A stretch of 64,000 nucleotides of DNA from an endosymbiont 'TC1' of Trimyema compressum (GCF_001584725.1 NZ_CP014606.1:1331501-1395500); one strand, 5' to 3'. Shown: positions 38,579-48,145, numbered from the stretch's first letter. Numbers and translations are program-made. The notes: generated from the sequence alone by a model not told the origin.

Positions 38579-39864
38579 TTGTCTGACTCCTTATTATTTT
38601 CTAACAAAAATGGAATCATCACTCCATTTTGTAATCTCGAATCATTAATTTCCAATGTGGTTTTTTCAAGTTGTGCTCCCGTACTAATATCATACACACA
38701 AACAACACTCGTATTCTCCGGACCTTCATAGGCACCTAAAATGCTTCCAATAATAATAAATATTTCATTTAAAAAGTTTTCTCTAGCCTCTTCGTTTTTA
38801 GTTTTTTGTTCATAGGCCTGATGAAAAGCATACATTTTACCTTTTTCAATTAAAACATCTTTTAATTGATATTCTTTTTTCTCAACAGTATTAGGAACAA
38901 TATCAATAGTTTTTGTAATTACTAGATTTTGATCATATTGATAATCTTTTCCAGTAATTGAATGTTTATTGTTTTTCATTATGGTACTAATGTGAAAATT
39001 CAAATCATCTACTGCAACTCTATTAAAAATCTCATCTGCCACTATATTTTCTTTCTTTATTTCTGACATAGTCGTTAAATTATAAAACAATACTGTTTCA
39101 ATATCTTTATTATTATAGGCTAAAGATAAAATATTATCTTTAATTGCTAAACGTTTAGGTGAAGGCTCATTTTTACCTTCAATTGGCATAATAGCTTCAT
39201 TAATTTTTTCTCCTGTATTTAAATCAAAACCTTCGATTACATATTGATTATCCTTGAGATTTTTTCCTACAATTAAGTAAAGGACATTATCATAAATAAA
39301 ACCGCTGTCAATCCACTGACCCTTTGTTACATAATCTCTAGTTTCACCATCTGTTCCCTTTTTAACAGAGACTTTTAATTCTTCCGACTCAATAGATTCT
39401 TCCTTATAAAAATCCTTATCAATATTATTTGTAATCAATATTGCATAATCACCTGAAATTGATGTGTAGCCAGCTTTAGAGTTTTCCAATAAAGAAGTTC
39501 TTCCCATATCAAAACTCTCAATTTTACCTTGTTGAGTAATCAAAGTATTATTTTTTTGTTCTGGATTGCTCAAGAGAATATTTTTTTCAAATTTGGATAA
39601 ATAACCTTTATCCGACATGCCTTGAGTCAAAAAAAGTTTTTCAACTTGTTTTCCATTTTCACCAAAAACGATACCATAGGCATCATAATTTCTAATATTG
39701 CTATAAACTATACAGTATTTACCACTGCTTAAAGACCCAAACTCTCCTTTACTTATTGAGGCCTGAAGCTGGTTTCCCCCAAAGATACCCATAGCAATAA
39801 AAAGAATAATGAAAACTAAACTAATTTTAATAATTTTTTTTGTTTCATTCATCTTTTCAAACAT
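38572..39864 (-). CDS. Membrane-anchored extracytoplasmic protein, probable beta-rich fold, unknown
   Basis: 430 residues. A single N-terminal hydrophobic segment (residues about 12-32, IIKISLVFIILFIAMGIFGG) without a clear lipobox suggests an uncleaved anchor or signal peptide, with the remainder outside. The rest is rich in short strand-turn repeats (for example SGFIYDNVLYLIVGKN, FDLNTGEKINEAIMPIEG, VVCVYDISTGAQLEKTTLEI) reminiscent of beta-propeller/PQQ-like blades. I do not recognise a family. It overlaps the ATPase-like gene by seven bases, so the two are translationally coupled and probably act together. Confidence 0.75.
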   Translation of the reverse strand: MFEKMNETKKIIKISLVFIILFIAMGIFGGNQLQASISKGEFGSLSSGKYCIVYSNIRNYDAYGIVFGENGKQVEKLFLTQGMSDKGYLSKFEKNILLSNPEQKNNTLITQQGKIESFDMGRTSLLENSKAGYTSISGDYAILITNNIDKDFYKEESIESEELKVSVKKGTDGETRDYVTKGQWIDSGFIYDNVLYLIVGKNLKDNQYVIEGFDLNTGEKINEAIMPIEGKNEPSPKRLAIKDNILSLAYNNKDIETVLFYNLTTMSEIKKENIVADEIFNRVAVDDLNFHISTIMKNNKHSITGKDYQYDQNLVITKTIDIVPNTVEKKEYQLKDVLIEKGKMYAFHQAYEQKTKNEEARENFLNEIFIIIGSILGAYEGPENTSVVCVYDISTGAQLEKTTLEINDSRLQNGVMIPFLLENNKESDKW

Positions 39865-39953
39865 ATGTTGATTATATCAAATATGAAAAGAGATATAAAG
39901 ACTTTGAATATAAAATATGATATAATGGCAGCTATACAAGGAGGGTCTTGGTC

Positions 39954-40841
39954 ATGGATTACAAAAATGTCATGCTTATTTATAATAGAGAAGCTGGATC
40001 AAATAAAATTGAAAGCGTTCTCCCTCAAATGGTGTTAGCCTATCAAAAAAAAGGATTCTTAATGATTCCTTTTTGTTTAAATATATCTTCAAAAGAAGAC
40101 ATTTTACCTTTATTAAAAAACAATAATTATGCAAAAATCATTATCTCTGGTGGAGATGGTTCAATTAACTCCATTATTTCATTTCTTCTTAGAATTGAAA
40201 TATTTGTTCCTATTGGCATTCTGCCAGCTGGCACTTGTAATGACCTAGCCAATAGTTTAGGTTTACCTAAAAACATTAAAAAAGCCAGTATGATTCCTTT
40301 AAAAAACAAAACTCTACCTATCGATATAGGCAGAGTCAATAATTCTCACTATTTTTTCAGTAGTCTGGCAGGAGGCTATTTTACAGAAATGTCCTATAAG
40401 ACACCGACTGCTGCTAAAAAAAACTTAAAGCAATTTGCTTATTATTTTAAAACAGCTACTCAATTTTCTAGTTTTAAACCATTTAGCCTTAAAGCAACAA
40501 TCGATGGTCAAGTTATTGAAAAAGATGTGCTTATGTTTGCTTTTAGTACTGGCACTCAAATAGCAGGATTTAAAAACATAATACACGATGCTTCCCTAAA
40601 TGATGGAAAACTAGATCTCTTCCTAATAAAAGTTTGTTCCTACTTTGAATTACCAGCAATTCTATTCAACATAATGGCTGGTCAATTCACTGAAAGTAAG
40701 TATGTGACTCATTTTCAAGGAGAATCCTTTCATTTAGAAGGCGCTACTGATGTGCCAATTGTATTTGATGGTGATAAAGGCATAAGTCTTCCACTTACTG
40801 TCGAGGTAATAAAAGAAAAAATCTCTTTATTTATCCCTTAA
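39954..40841 (+). CDS. Diacylglycerol kinase-like lipid kinase (YegS/BmrU family)
   Basis: 295-residue DAGK catalytic-domain protein. N-terminal MLIYNREAGSNK, then the nucleotide-binding IIISGGDGSINSIISFL, GILPAGTCNDLANSLGLP, PIDIGRVNNSHYFFSSLAGG, and C-terminal NDGKLDLFLIK with VPIVFDGDKG. These are the conserved YegS/DgkB motifs. The ATG at 39954 has GGAGGG eight bases upstream; a TTG at 39948 is too close. Lipid substrate (diacylglycerol, sphingosine-like or phosphatidylglycerol) is not determined. Confidence 0.9.
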   Translation: MDYKNVMLIYNREAGSNKIESVLPQMVLAYQKKGFLMIPFCLNISSKEDILPLLKNNNYAKIIISGGDGSINSIISFLLRIEIFVPIGILPAGTCNDLANSLGLPKNIKKASMIPLKNKTLPIDIGRVNNSHYFFSSLAGGYFTEMSYKTPTAAKKNLKQFAYYFKTATQFSSFKPFSLKATIDGQVIEKDVLMFAFSTGTQIAGFKNIIHDASLNDGKLDLFLIKVCSYFELPAILFNIMAGQFTESKYVTHFQGESFHLEGATDVPIVFDGDKGISLPLTVEVIKEKISLFIP

Positions 40842-40843
40842 AT

Positions 40844-41358
40844 TTATTTTGCCAATAGCTTAAATGGTTTTAAAATAATGGTGGCAACAAGACTGCTTGC
40901 AAATACCTGAATACTATTGGTCAATAAGCCAATTAAAGGTGTTATTAAGCTACCATATAAAACAGCTTCAAAAAGGTAATATCCAGGAACTACGGTAATT
41001 AACCCAACAATAAAAGCTCCTAAGAAAAATTGAAAGGCAGTACCTTTACTTAATTTTCTGCTATATAAATAAGCAAACAATAAGCTTTGCAAACTATGAA
41101 TAATTAAACTGGCAATACTATAACGAGCAGCACCAACAACTAAATCAGCAATTGCTGTTCCAATCCCCCTACTAAAAATCCTCCCAAAGGACCTAAAATA
41201 GCTCCTAAATATATAAAAGCATCTCCCAAATGAATATAGGCTCCTGGTGGAAAAGGTATGGGAAATCGTAGTATCATAATTGATACTACGATTAAAGCTA
41301 TTAGTGTTCCAAAAACCGCCATATTCTTAATTGAAATTTTTTTCATTCTTTTTCCCAC
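40844..41358 (-). pseudogene. ECF transporter S component, single frameshift
   Basis: Vitamin-binding membrane subunit of an energy-coupling factor transporter. The first part (41140-41358) reads KNMAVFGTLIALIVVSIMIL, FPPGAYIHLGDAFIYLGAI and GGFLVGG; the frame is lost in a run of five G. One additional G continues as GIGTAIADLVVGAARY and then the second part (40844-41092) with GYYLFEAVLYG. The corrected length (about 170 residues with six spans) is normal for S components (HmpT/PanT-like). Substrate not predicted. Convergent with the lipid kinase gene, 2 bases apart. Confidence 0.8.
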
Positions 41359-41473
41359 TTTCTATTAACTTACATTAGTCAGTATAGCATATACCGCAAG
41401 TATTCTAAAAGATAGTTATCTTTAAAAGTCTTTATTTTTTCATAAATAAATGCTAGAATATACTAGGCTATGT

Positions 41474-41571
41474 GGAGGCGGATTAGCTCTGGTGGGCTCC
41501 ACGGACTTCAAATCCGCTGTGGGGGTGGCGGCCCCATCCCTGGTAGGTTCGATTCCTACCCGCTCCCGCCA
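41474..41571 (+). tRNA. selC: tRNA-Sec (selenocysteine, anticodon TCA)
   Basis: 98-nt tRNA with the bacterial selC hallmarks: eight-base acceptor arm, five-base D stem (AGCTC/GGGCT with loop TGGT), anticodon loop CTTCAAA giving TCA at 41508-41510, a long variable arm (TGGGG/CCCCA), a T arm GTAGG-TTCGATT-CCTAC and an encoded G-CCA end. The acceptor pairs GGAGGCGG with CCGCTCCC, which leaves an A3 x C70 mismatch next to a G4-U69 wobble. Selenoprotein synthesis is therefore expected or was recently present, although no SECIS or selenoprotein gene is evident in this window. Confidence 0.95.
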
Positions 41572-41572
41572 A

Positions 41573-41611
41573 AAAAGAACCTATAAACTAGATGTTTATA
41601 GGTTCTTTTTA
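41573..41611. terminator. Terminator after tRNA-Sec (bidirectional)
   Basis: A 16-bp perfect stem (AAAAGAACCTATAAAC and its complement) followed by T on the plus strand; on the minus strand it can also end the flavodoxin-like gene. Confidence 0.9.
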
Positions 41612-41615
41612 ATAG

Positions 41616-42167
41616 CTAAATAACTTTCCACAAGTCTTTAATTTCAGCCATTAAAATATCATTTTCCATTATATCAACCTTATCTCGAGTAGCAATATCT
41701 TTACTGAACATTAAATTCCAATTTAAGAACCTACAGATGCACTCAAACTGCTCTCTAATTATCCGATACTGAGGATTATCTACTTCACTTGCCCCTACCG
41801 TAATTAAACCAATATTCTTTACCATTTTCTTATTAAAGTAGATTTCTTCTTTAGAATAGAATTTATCAATAACCATTTTTAGTTGAGCTGTAATACCCCA
41901 CCAATACACAGGGGAACCCAGAATAAGTGTATCTGCTTCAAATATTTTCTCTTGTAAGAAAATACCGTCATCTGCCACAACACAAGTTCCGCCATTTCTT
42001 CTACAGCCATCACAATTATGACAGGCGCTTAACTTCATTTTTGATATATCATAAAAATCAATTTCCGCATCATTCTTATTTAAACTAATACTTTCTTCCA
42101 ATAAACTTAAGGCTCTTTTAGTAGTCCCTTTCATTCTTGGACTTCCATTTAATATAAGTAATTTCAT
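41616..42167 (-). CDS. Flavodoxin-like NADPH-dependent FMN reductase / iron-sulfur flavoprotein
   Basis: 183 residues with a flavodoxin-like fold: LILNGSPRMKGTTKRAL (phosphate loop for FMN), then a cysteine cluster LSACHNCDGCRRNGGTCVVADDG resembling the compact Fe-S motif of clostridial and methanogen iron-sulfur flavoproteins, LILGSPVYWWGITAQLKMVIDKF (second FMN loop) and GLITVGASE. Probably an anaerobic electron-transfer or oxidative-stress reductase. Single-gene unit between two terminators. Confidence 0.88.
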   Translation of the reverse strand: MKLLILNGSPRMKGTTKRALSLLEESISLNKNDAEIDFYDISKMKLSACHNCDGCRRNGGTCVVADDGIFLQEKIFEADTLILGSPVYWWGITAQLKMVIDKFYSKEEIYFNKKMVKNIGLITVGASEVDNPQYRIIREQFECICRFLNWNLMFSKDIATRDKVDIMENDILMAEIKDLWKVI

Positions 42168-42200
42168 TTTATCCTCCTCATTACTATTTAATTCTAAACA

Positions 42201-42235
42201 AAAGTCTGTTTCAAATATATTGAAACAGACTTTAA
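42201..42235 (-). terminator. Terminator after ssb
   Basis: AAAGTCTGTTTCA/TGAAACAGACTTT stem with an AT loop, ending in T on the minus strand, 15 bases beyond ssb. Confidence 0.85.
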
Positions 42236-42249
42236 ATTACTACTACTCT

Positions 42250-42663
42250 CTAAAACGGAATATCGTCATCTTCTAGGTTCTGAGGTGTAAATGGATCACT
42301 AGTTGTTGAAGCATTATTGTTTCCTCCACCACCTACGCCTTTATCTCCCCAGTCTAAGAATACAACTCGAGTTGCTTGAATATCTGTAGTATATACTTTT
42401 TGTCCATCTTTTTCATAACTGCCAGTACGGATACTGCCTTCTACTGCAACTAATCTGCCTTTAGCCAAATTATTTGCACATAACTCTGCTTGTTTATCCC
42501 AAGTGACAATTCTGATAAAGTCTGCTTGGCTTTCACCTGTTTCTTTATCTTTAAACCCTCTGTCAACAGCCAATGTAAAGTTTGCAACCGCTTTACCATT
42601 TGGTGTATAACGCAATTCTGGATCTCTGACTAAACGACCGATTAAAATAACTTTATTAAGCAT
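42250..42663 (-). CDS. ssb: Single-stranded DNA-binding protein
   Basis: 137 residues. OB fold with MLNKVILIGRLVRDPELRYTPNGKAVANFTLAV, FIRIVTWDKQAELC, LVAVEGSIRTGSY and the acidic tip EDDDIPF used to bind partner proteins. Downstream of the DUF951 gene by four bases. A linker of Gly/Asn (GGGGNNNAST) precedes the tip. Confidence 0.96.
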   Translation of the reverse strand: MLNKVILIGRLVRDPELRYTPNGKAVANFTLAVDRGFKDKETGESQADFIRIVTWDKQAELCANNLAKGRLVAVEGSIRTGSYEKDGQKVYTTDIQATRVVFLDWGDKGVGGGGNNNASTTSDPFTPQNLEDDDIPF

Positions 42664-42667
42664 ACTT

Positions 42668-42850
42668 TCACTCCTTATTCCTAAGTATTTTTTTCACACT
42701 TTTTTCAAATTTCTGGCGGGATAACATAACAGAATGCTTGCATTGAGTACACTCAATTCTAAAATCAATTCCTTCTCGAAGGATTTTCCATTCATTGCAA
42801 CCACAGGGATGTTTTTTCTTCATCGTCACTATCATGCCTTTTCTATACAT
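42668..42850 (-). CDS. DUF951 family small zinc-ribbon-like protein
   Basis: 60 residues: GMIVTMKKKHPCGCNEWKIL then DFRIECTQCKHSVMLSRQKFEK. The CGC and CxxC pairs suggest a zinc site; family members are short and lie near ssb/rpsF in many Bacillota. Function unknown. Confidence 0.88.
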   Translation of the reverse strand: MYRKGMIVTMKKKHPCGCNEWKILREGIDFRIECTQCKHSVMLSRQKFEKSVKKILRNKE

Positions 42851-42892
42851 TCTATTAATCGCCTCCTAGTCATATTGTACCCTATTTTCCCC

Positions 42893-43596
42893 CTATTCGT
42901 CTAGTCCTGTTATCTGACCCAAACAAATACGACAAGGCCTAAATCCCTTTTCTCTGGCTGTTTTCTTTCGCCAAGATTCTTTATAGCCATTTTTCAAATA
43001 AAAACAATTACTGTCCAAATTATAAACCTGCTTATAATCGTATGCTTTTTCTTGAGCATCTACAACATAAACTAGTTTATCTTCACCTTCTTTTGCCTTA
43101 TTCTGATTGCCAAGTAACTCTAAACAATCATCAATAATACTACTCTGCCAGTATCTGTTCCGCGAATTAAGCCAGTCCCCGTAAAAATAGGATAAGAAAA
43201 CTCATGCTTAAAAGAATGCGTGCTTTCTCCCTCTAATTTTAAGCTCAATGTTTTCCAAATGCCATAATTATTAAATCTAAAATCACGCTTTAAAACACTG
43301 TCTAATACTGTCTAATGTTGGCGCACTTCTATTTTTAAAATATTCTTCTGCTTTTACTTTTTCCCCCTTAGTTACATCCATAAAATCAAAATCAGAAAAA
43401 AGATCCTCATACAAAGTCTTTTCTTCATACCAGCGATGACTAGTTTCTCTTAAAGTAAATGAGCTACTATCAACGCTATTAAATTGACTAAAGAAAAAAT
43501 ACATAGCTTTATTATTATAAAGAAGAATATAAATAAACTAGGAAATAGAATAGCCCCTTCAATAGTAGCGCTTCCTCGTTCCCTTTTAAAGTCCAT
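42893..43596 (-). pseudogene. TadE-like pseudopilin with extended C-terminal domain, frameshifted
   Basis: Starts MDFKRERGSATIEGAILFPS followed by a hydrophobic helix, the class III (prepilin-type) signal expected for TadE/TadF. The frame shifts after IIIKLCIF and resumes FFSQFNSVDSSSFTLRETSHRWY (43283-43504). The C-terminal part, in another frame, has NLDSNCFYLKNGYKESWRKK and GFRPCRICLGQITG, a Cys-containing extension seen in clostridial Tad clusters. It starts within the end of the Flp-like gene. Confidence 0.75.
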
Positions 43597-43782
43597 GAGG
43601 CACATTATTTTGACCATTCATAACCTGCTCTTCTGCTCCTTTAATTAAAAAATTATACCATTCCACTAAAATATATCGAAAAGCAAAACCTAAAGCAGCA
43701 ATTATTAATAAAATAATAACCACTTCAATGGTTTCAATACCTCGTTCTTTCTGCAAAAACTTTTAAATTTATTGACTAACAA
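43586..43782 (-). pseudogene. Flp1-like type IVb pilin, frameshifted near the start
   Basis: A TTG start after AAAGGAG gives MLVNKFKSF; one extra T in the following five-T run would continue LQKERGIETIEVVIILLIIA, the Flp1-like prepilin signature (G-x-x-T-x-E plus hydrophobic helix), ending NGQNNVPHGL at 43586. About 64 residues when corrected. Alternatively a downstream TTG in the right frame could start translation at LQKERG, which would need checking. Confidence 0.7.
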
Positions 43783-43795
43783 TAGTGACTCCTTT

Positions 43796-44155
43796 CTATT
43801 CTCCTAATATCATAAACAGACTTGGACCTACTGTTAAAATAGTAATTGCTAAAAAAATACACATCATAGGAAAAACCATTTTAGCAGATGCTTCCTCACC
43901 TTGTTTTTTATAGTTTCTTTCTTTATTCGCCAAGCGTCTTCCATTAAAGTATCTAAATACGTAATACTTTCCGTTCCAAACTGAAGCTGAGCAATAAAAA
44001 AATTCATTAAATGGGTCATCTCCTTTTCATTAACAGCTTGAGCAACTTCAAGAAAAACTCTTTCCCTATTCTTGCCCTGTTTAATTTTTAAAAGAGCTTC
44101 CTTAAGTATTAATAAATAATAGTCAGTAATTTGGCCTTCAAAATACTTTTACGCA
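43796..44155 (-). pseudogene. TadC, C-terminal remnant
   Basis: Type II secretion F-domain sequence: LKEALLKIKQGKNRERVFLEVAQ, HLMNFFIAQLQFGTESITYL and, after a frame change, KKQGEEASAKMVFPMMCIFL and ILTVGPSLFMILGE at the end. The N-terminal half of TadC is absent, with the TadB relic directly upstream, so a deletion probably joined them. Confidence 0.75.
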
Positions 44156-44993
44156 CTATTTTCTAATGTTACACCAGCTCCCAAATATATTTTTAAATGA
44201 TTTAGAAATTGAGGATATACTTTTAAAAAATGAATTTTTCTTTTTTTTAATAATACTTTTCATATGAATGTACTCATACCGATAAATGAAGGCAGTTACA
44301 CTAAAGGCTATTAGAAAATACAGTTGACCTGAAAACTGGCTGGTTAAAAATACAATCATTTCAGGATAAAGATTTTTCAAAATTAATAAGAGAATAAATG
44401 GCATGCCTCGTAGTATCTTCAGCTCTAGGTTTTGTTTTGCCAATACTACTTCTATTTCACCTTCAATTTCTATACGATCACTAATAATTTGACTTGTTTT
44501 TTTAATAAGATTAATGAAATCCCCTACTTTAATGCGTGCGATTCCAATCATATCAATAAAGCCTGCTAACCAATCAAAAGGATATAACTGAGTTAATTCA
44601 AATAAGCCACTTTCAATAGGTTTGCCCAATCCATAATAATAAAGACACTTTTTTAAATAAGGGCTCAGCAAGCCATCCTCGCCATGAATATTTTCTAAAT
44701 CTTGAAGACTTCTCTTCAAACTATTCTCCATAGATTTTCCTGTTCCCAAATGACTACTGAACACATAAAGAAAATCCTGAAATTCTAATGTGAATTTTTC
44801 TACTGCCCTCTTTCTCTTATGCTCCCTAAAAACCCCACAAACTCCTTGAGAAAAAGCTACAAAATAAAGAAAATACAAAGGCTTCAGTTAAAAGATAAAA
44901 ATAAAAAAAGAAAACACAACTGAGAAACAGAAAAAACAGCCCCTCTTTCCTACTGTTTATCTTAATAATGTTAACTAAAATATTTTTGATCAT
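44156..44993 (-). pseudogene. TadB pilus assembly membrane protein, frameshifted
   Basis: The ATG at 44993 lies in the last codons of the tadA relic and reads MIKNILVNIIKINSRKEGLFF with membrane segments. A frame change near 44870 leads to the long open portion (44156-44878) with FQDFLYVFSSHLGTGKSMENS, GKPIESGLFELTQLYPFDW and GDFINLIKKTSQIISDR, typical T2SF/TadB features, then two membrane spans and a basic tail. Confidence 0.78.
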
Positions 44994-46163
44994 CGCTCCC
45001 TCCATATAAGCTAATTTTTTCCCGCTCTCTTAAAGCACCTACTTTTACTAATTCACCTACCCTGTTTCGCTCATACAAATTATGAAGTGTTAACCTATTA
45101 CTCTGTTTACTTATCTCAGCAATTGAAAGAACTTTTCGTTTACCGGCCCATCTACCTAAATGAATTACAATATCAATTGTATTTCGAATTAGAGGAACTG
45201 CCACAGACTCCGATAAGGCATTGCCTGTTAAAATCATAGTTATCAGCCTCATTAACATATCCTTAGCACTTGTTAGCATGACCCCGTTGACAAAGAAGCC
45301 CTCATGACCTGTATTCATAGCTGTTAACATATGGAATGCCTCTCCACCTCTGGCTTTCTCCTACAATAATTCTATCAGGTCGCATCCGCAGAGATGTTTT
45401 TATTAAATCAGCAATACTAATTCCTCCTTTGCCCTCTAGATTATTGCTCCTTGCCTCCATTGAGATTAAGTTTTCAAGTCCCATTAATTTTAATTCTGCT
45501 GAATCTTCAATAGTAATCACCCTTTCCTTAGGAGATATAAAGGTTGCTAATAAATTTAAAAATGTAGTTTTTCCTGAGCTAGTGCCACCGCTAATGAAAA
45601 TATTATATTTACAGGCAACTAAATGTTTTAATAATTCTAATACTTCTTCCGTTATAGAACCAAAGCGAACTAAATCGTCACCTTTTAAGAATTCTTTTGA
45701 AAATTTTCTAATAGTAAGAATAGGCCCCTCCTAGGGAAGCTGGAGGTAAAACCACATTGATTCTAGAGCCATCATTTAGCCTCGCATCCACAATAGGTGT
45801 AGATTCATTAACAACACGATTTACCTTACCCACCATGTTTTGAATAATATGCAAGATCCGTTCTTCTGATTCAAAGGTATTCTCACACTTAAATAAAAGT
45901 CCTCCTTTCTCATAAAAAATTGCTCTATGCCCATTAACCATTATTTCATTAATTGAATCATCTTTTAAAAGCGGTGTCAGAATATCATAACTACAAATGC
46001 TATTGTAAATACTCTCAACAAGCTGATTTCTCTCCTTAAAAGAACTAGAATACTTTTCATTATAGGTAAATACTTCTTCAATAATAAGTTCTCTAATTTC
46101 CCTATTATTAAGGACTTTACCTTCAATAATTTCTAAAACTTTTTGCTTAATTTCTTTTTCCAT
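44971..46163 (-). pseudogene. TadA/CpaF pilus ATPase, frameshifted
   Basis: Secretion ATPase that powers Tad pilus assembly. N-terminal part: DDSINEIMVNGHRAIFYEKG and STPIVDARLNDGSRINVVLPP. After a frame change the core reads IFISGGTSSGKTTFLNLLA (Walker A), ITIEDSAEL and SLRMRPDRIIVGE; a second change after GE leads to RGGEAFHMLTAMNTGHEG and the C-terminal domain. The histidine-box stretch that follows MNTGHEG normally reads STGHANS, but here it is FFVNGVMLTS, so substitutions as well as indels have accumulated. Confidence 0.88.
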
Positions 46164-46727
46164 AAATGATATGTTTTACTCCTTTCCTGAACTAATAATT
46201 GATCCAGTCCTTCAATAATCAATTCTTCATTTAATGAAACTAATTCAAGATGCTTTCCTCCAATGCCATTTTTTAAGTATTCAAATCCCCAATCCTCTTC
46301 TTCCATAGTTTTAGTGCTAATATAATAAATGTTTTTAAATAGATTAAAATAAAACATAGAAGTTTTAACACTTTATAAATCCAATACTAAGTATTGAAAA
46401 TCTATTTTTTCCAGAGCTTCCTTTAATATAGTAATATGACTGGCTTTAAAAAAATCTAAGTCAGCAAAATTGAGAGGGCCTTCAACGTAATAAAAACCAT
46501 AGTGATGGTGATAGGATAATAGAGAAGGGTCAATATTCTCATTGGATTCTAAATAATGAAGTAGTTTAGATAAACCGCCTTTCTGATTAATGGGGTATGC
46601 TTTTCCATGTGGAAAAAATGGATTAAAAGTAAGAAAACAGATTTTTTCGTAAGTTTCCTAAAATACTACTGATAAAATAATTAAAAAAACTTGCAGGTCC
46701 TGGATAATCAAAAGAAAAACCTCCCAT
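46133..46727 (-). pseudogene. CpaE/TadZ-like pilus protein, frameshifted
   Basis: ATG 46727 opens MGGFSFDYPGPASFFNYFI; other frames give KICFLTFNPFFPHGKAYPIN, GGLSKLLHYLESNENIDPSL, YYVEGPLNFADLDFF and DFQYLVLDL, then a TAA and SVKTSMFYFNLFKNIYYIST, KHLELVSLNEELIIEGLDQLL. The order (glsdlLyyl... P..np.Dl... yD.iilDl) matches clostridial CpaE-like MinD/ParA ATPases that localise Tad machinery. Confidence 0.65.
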
Positions 46728-46730
46728 AAT

Positions 46731-47029
46731 TTACAGTCCTTCACTTTTCCAGTTATCCCATTTAGCTATCGTAAGAATTGCCTTTAATAAACTATCTTTT
46801 TTTGATATATAAAAATGCCTTCTTCATGAGCACTATCAGTTAATTAAATAATTTTTTCAAAGTTCAATCCCTCCTTGTCTGATTTTAAAACAACTAAAAA
46901 TGTTCTTTTAAAGAATAGTTCATTCTCTACTAATGAAAATCTTACACCATCAATATTCTCTATCAAAAAACTTTCTCCAATTGCAACAAGATAGAGATTT
47001 TCTCCTAAATAAAAGCCAATTTCAATCAT
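46731..47029 (-). pseudogene. Small protein at the head of the Tad cluster, unrecognised, frameshifted
   Basis: MIEIGFYLGENLYLVAIGES to EGLNFEKII (46844-47029) with a continuation in another frame, EEGIFIYQKKDSLLKAILTI, AKWDNWKSEGL ending 46731. About 95 residues if joined. Family not recognised; its position suggests a Tad-associated function. Confidence 0.5.
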
Positions 47030-47141
47030 TTCCTCTGACCTCCTATAGTTCTTTCACTTCTTTTAATATCAATCTCCTTTTTTTACACTCCTTTTACATT
47101 TCCTCTCTATATAGAAATATAAAGGAGGTCGATTAACGACT

Positions 47142-47986
47142 ATGATTAAAATTATTGGACAAAAAAATAAAATTACCCCTCTAATAAACTGCTGTAACTT
47201 ACTTGGGTATTCATACACTTTAGATAAAACAGCAACAGCACAAGGAATTTTCCTCTACAGTAATGAATCTACGCCCTTACTGCCTTTTACTTATTGTTAT
47301 CTGATTAGTGAAAATCCTATCTTTAAAAATAATCTCAACCCAAATATTTTCTATACAGAAAATATTAACAGCCCTCTCTTCCCTAGTCTTTTTGCAACTC
47401 ATTTTTCTAACCAACAAAAAGAAGCCTTTAAAAAAGTGACTCTTTACAAGGAAGAAAAAACATTACCCTACTTTATGATTAAAGAAAATATTGTAAACTT
47501 TTATTATCCACAAAACAAACTTATTCTCCACACCCTTTCAAATGAAATCAGTAGCCTATCCATAGCAAAATATATTGCTGATTATTATGCAAAAAAACAA
47601 TATAAAATTCATCTTTATTCTTCCACAACCACATCATTCCAAAAGAAAAACATTAAAATTATACCTCAGATTAATAATCTAATTACAATTTATACAAAAA
47701 AGCACCTCCATATTATCGATGCAAAAAAGCCTCCCCTATCTTCTTTTTTTGAAGATAGCAAAAGACTCTTACTAATTCATAATAATATAGATGAAATAGA
47801 CTGGTTGAAAAATAATCTAGGTAATCTCAATCATACTGCCTTGCTGTTTATTAAATTCACCGTTCTAAAAAAGCTATCCTAAAAAAGCAATTTAAAGAAG
47901 TACCAATTTTTCATATTAACAAAACAAACTCTATTCCCAAAACTTTATGGAATTGGATAGGTAAAAATTTAGATCATGATTTCTAA
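47142..47986 (+). pseudogene. Unknown protein divergent from the Tad cluster, 3' frameshift
   Basis: An AAGGAGG ribosome site precedes MIKIIGQKNKITPLINCCNL at 47142. The 246-residue frame stops at 47882 in FTVLKKLS. The six-A run there, read in the next frame, continues KKAILKKQFKEVPIFHINKT to NLDHDF at 47986, so the intact protein was about 280 residues. No recognised domain; it has a Tad-proximal position, is rich in Asn/Lys/Ile and shows no membrane segment. Could be a lost surface- or regulation-associated protein. Confidence 0.6.
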
Positions 47987-48028
47987 AAAGGAGTTGCTGG
48001 AAACATGAAAACCAGCAACTCCTTTACG
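47985..48028. terminator. Bidirectional terminator
   Basis: A 14-bp perfect stem AAAGGAGTTGCTGG/CCAGCAACTCCTTT. The minus strand copy ends in TTTTT. Confidence 0.85.
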
Positions 48029-48100
48029 AGCATTTTTATTGATATATGCCCTTTATGTGTCTATTGTAGTTAAATATTAAAAAAAGTCAACAAAATACCT

Positions 48101-48132
48101 AAAAAAGTCATGGTAGACCATGACTTTTTTTA
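48101..48132 (-). terminator. Terminator of the NifX-like unit
   Basis: AAAAAAGTCATGGT/ACCATGACTTTTTT stem with a three-base loop, 14 bases beyond the NifX-like stop. The A and T tracts make it usable in both directions. Confidence 0.9.
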
Positions 48133-48145
48133 ACATTAATATAAC

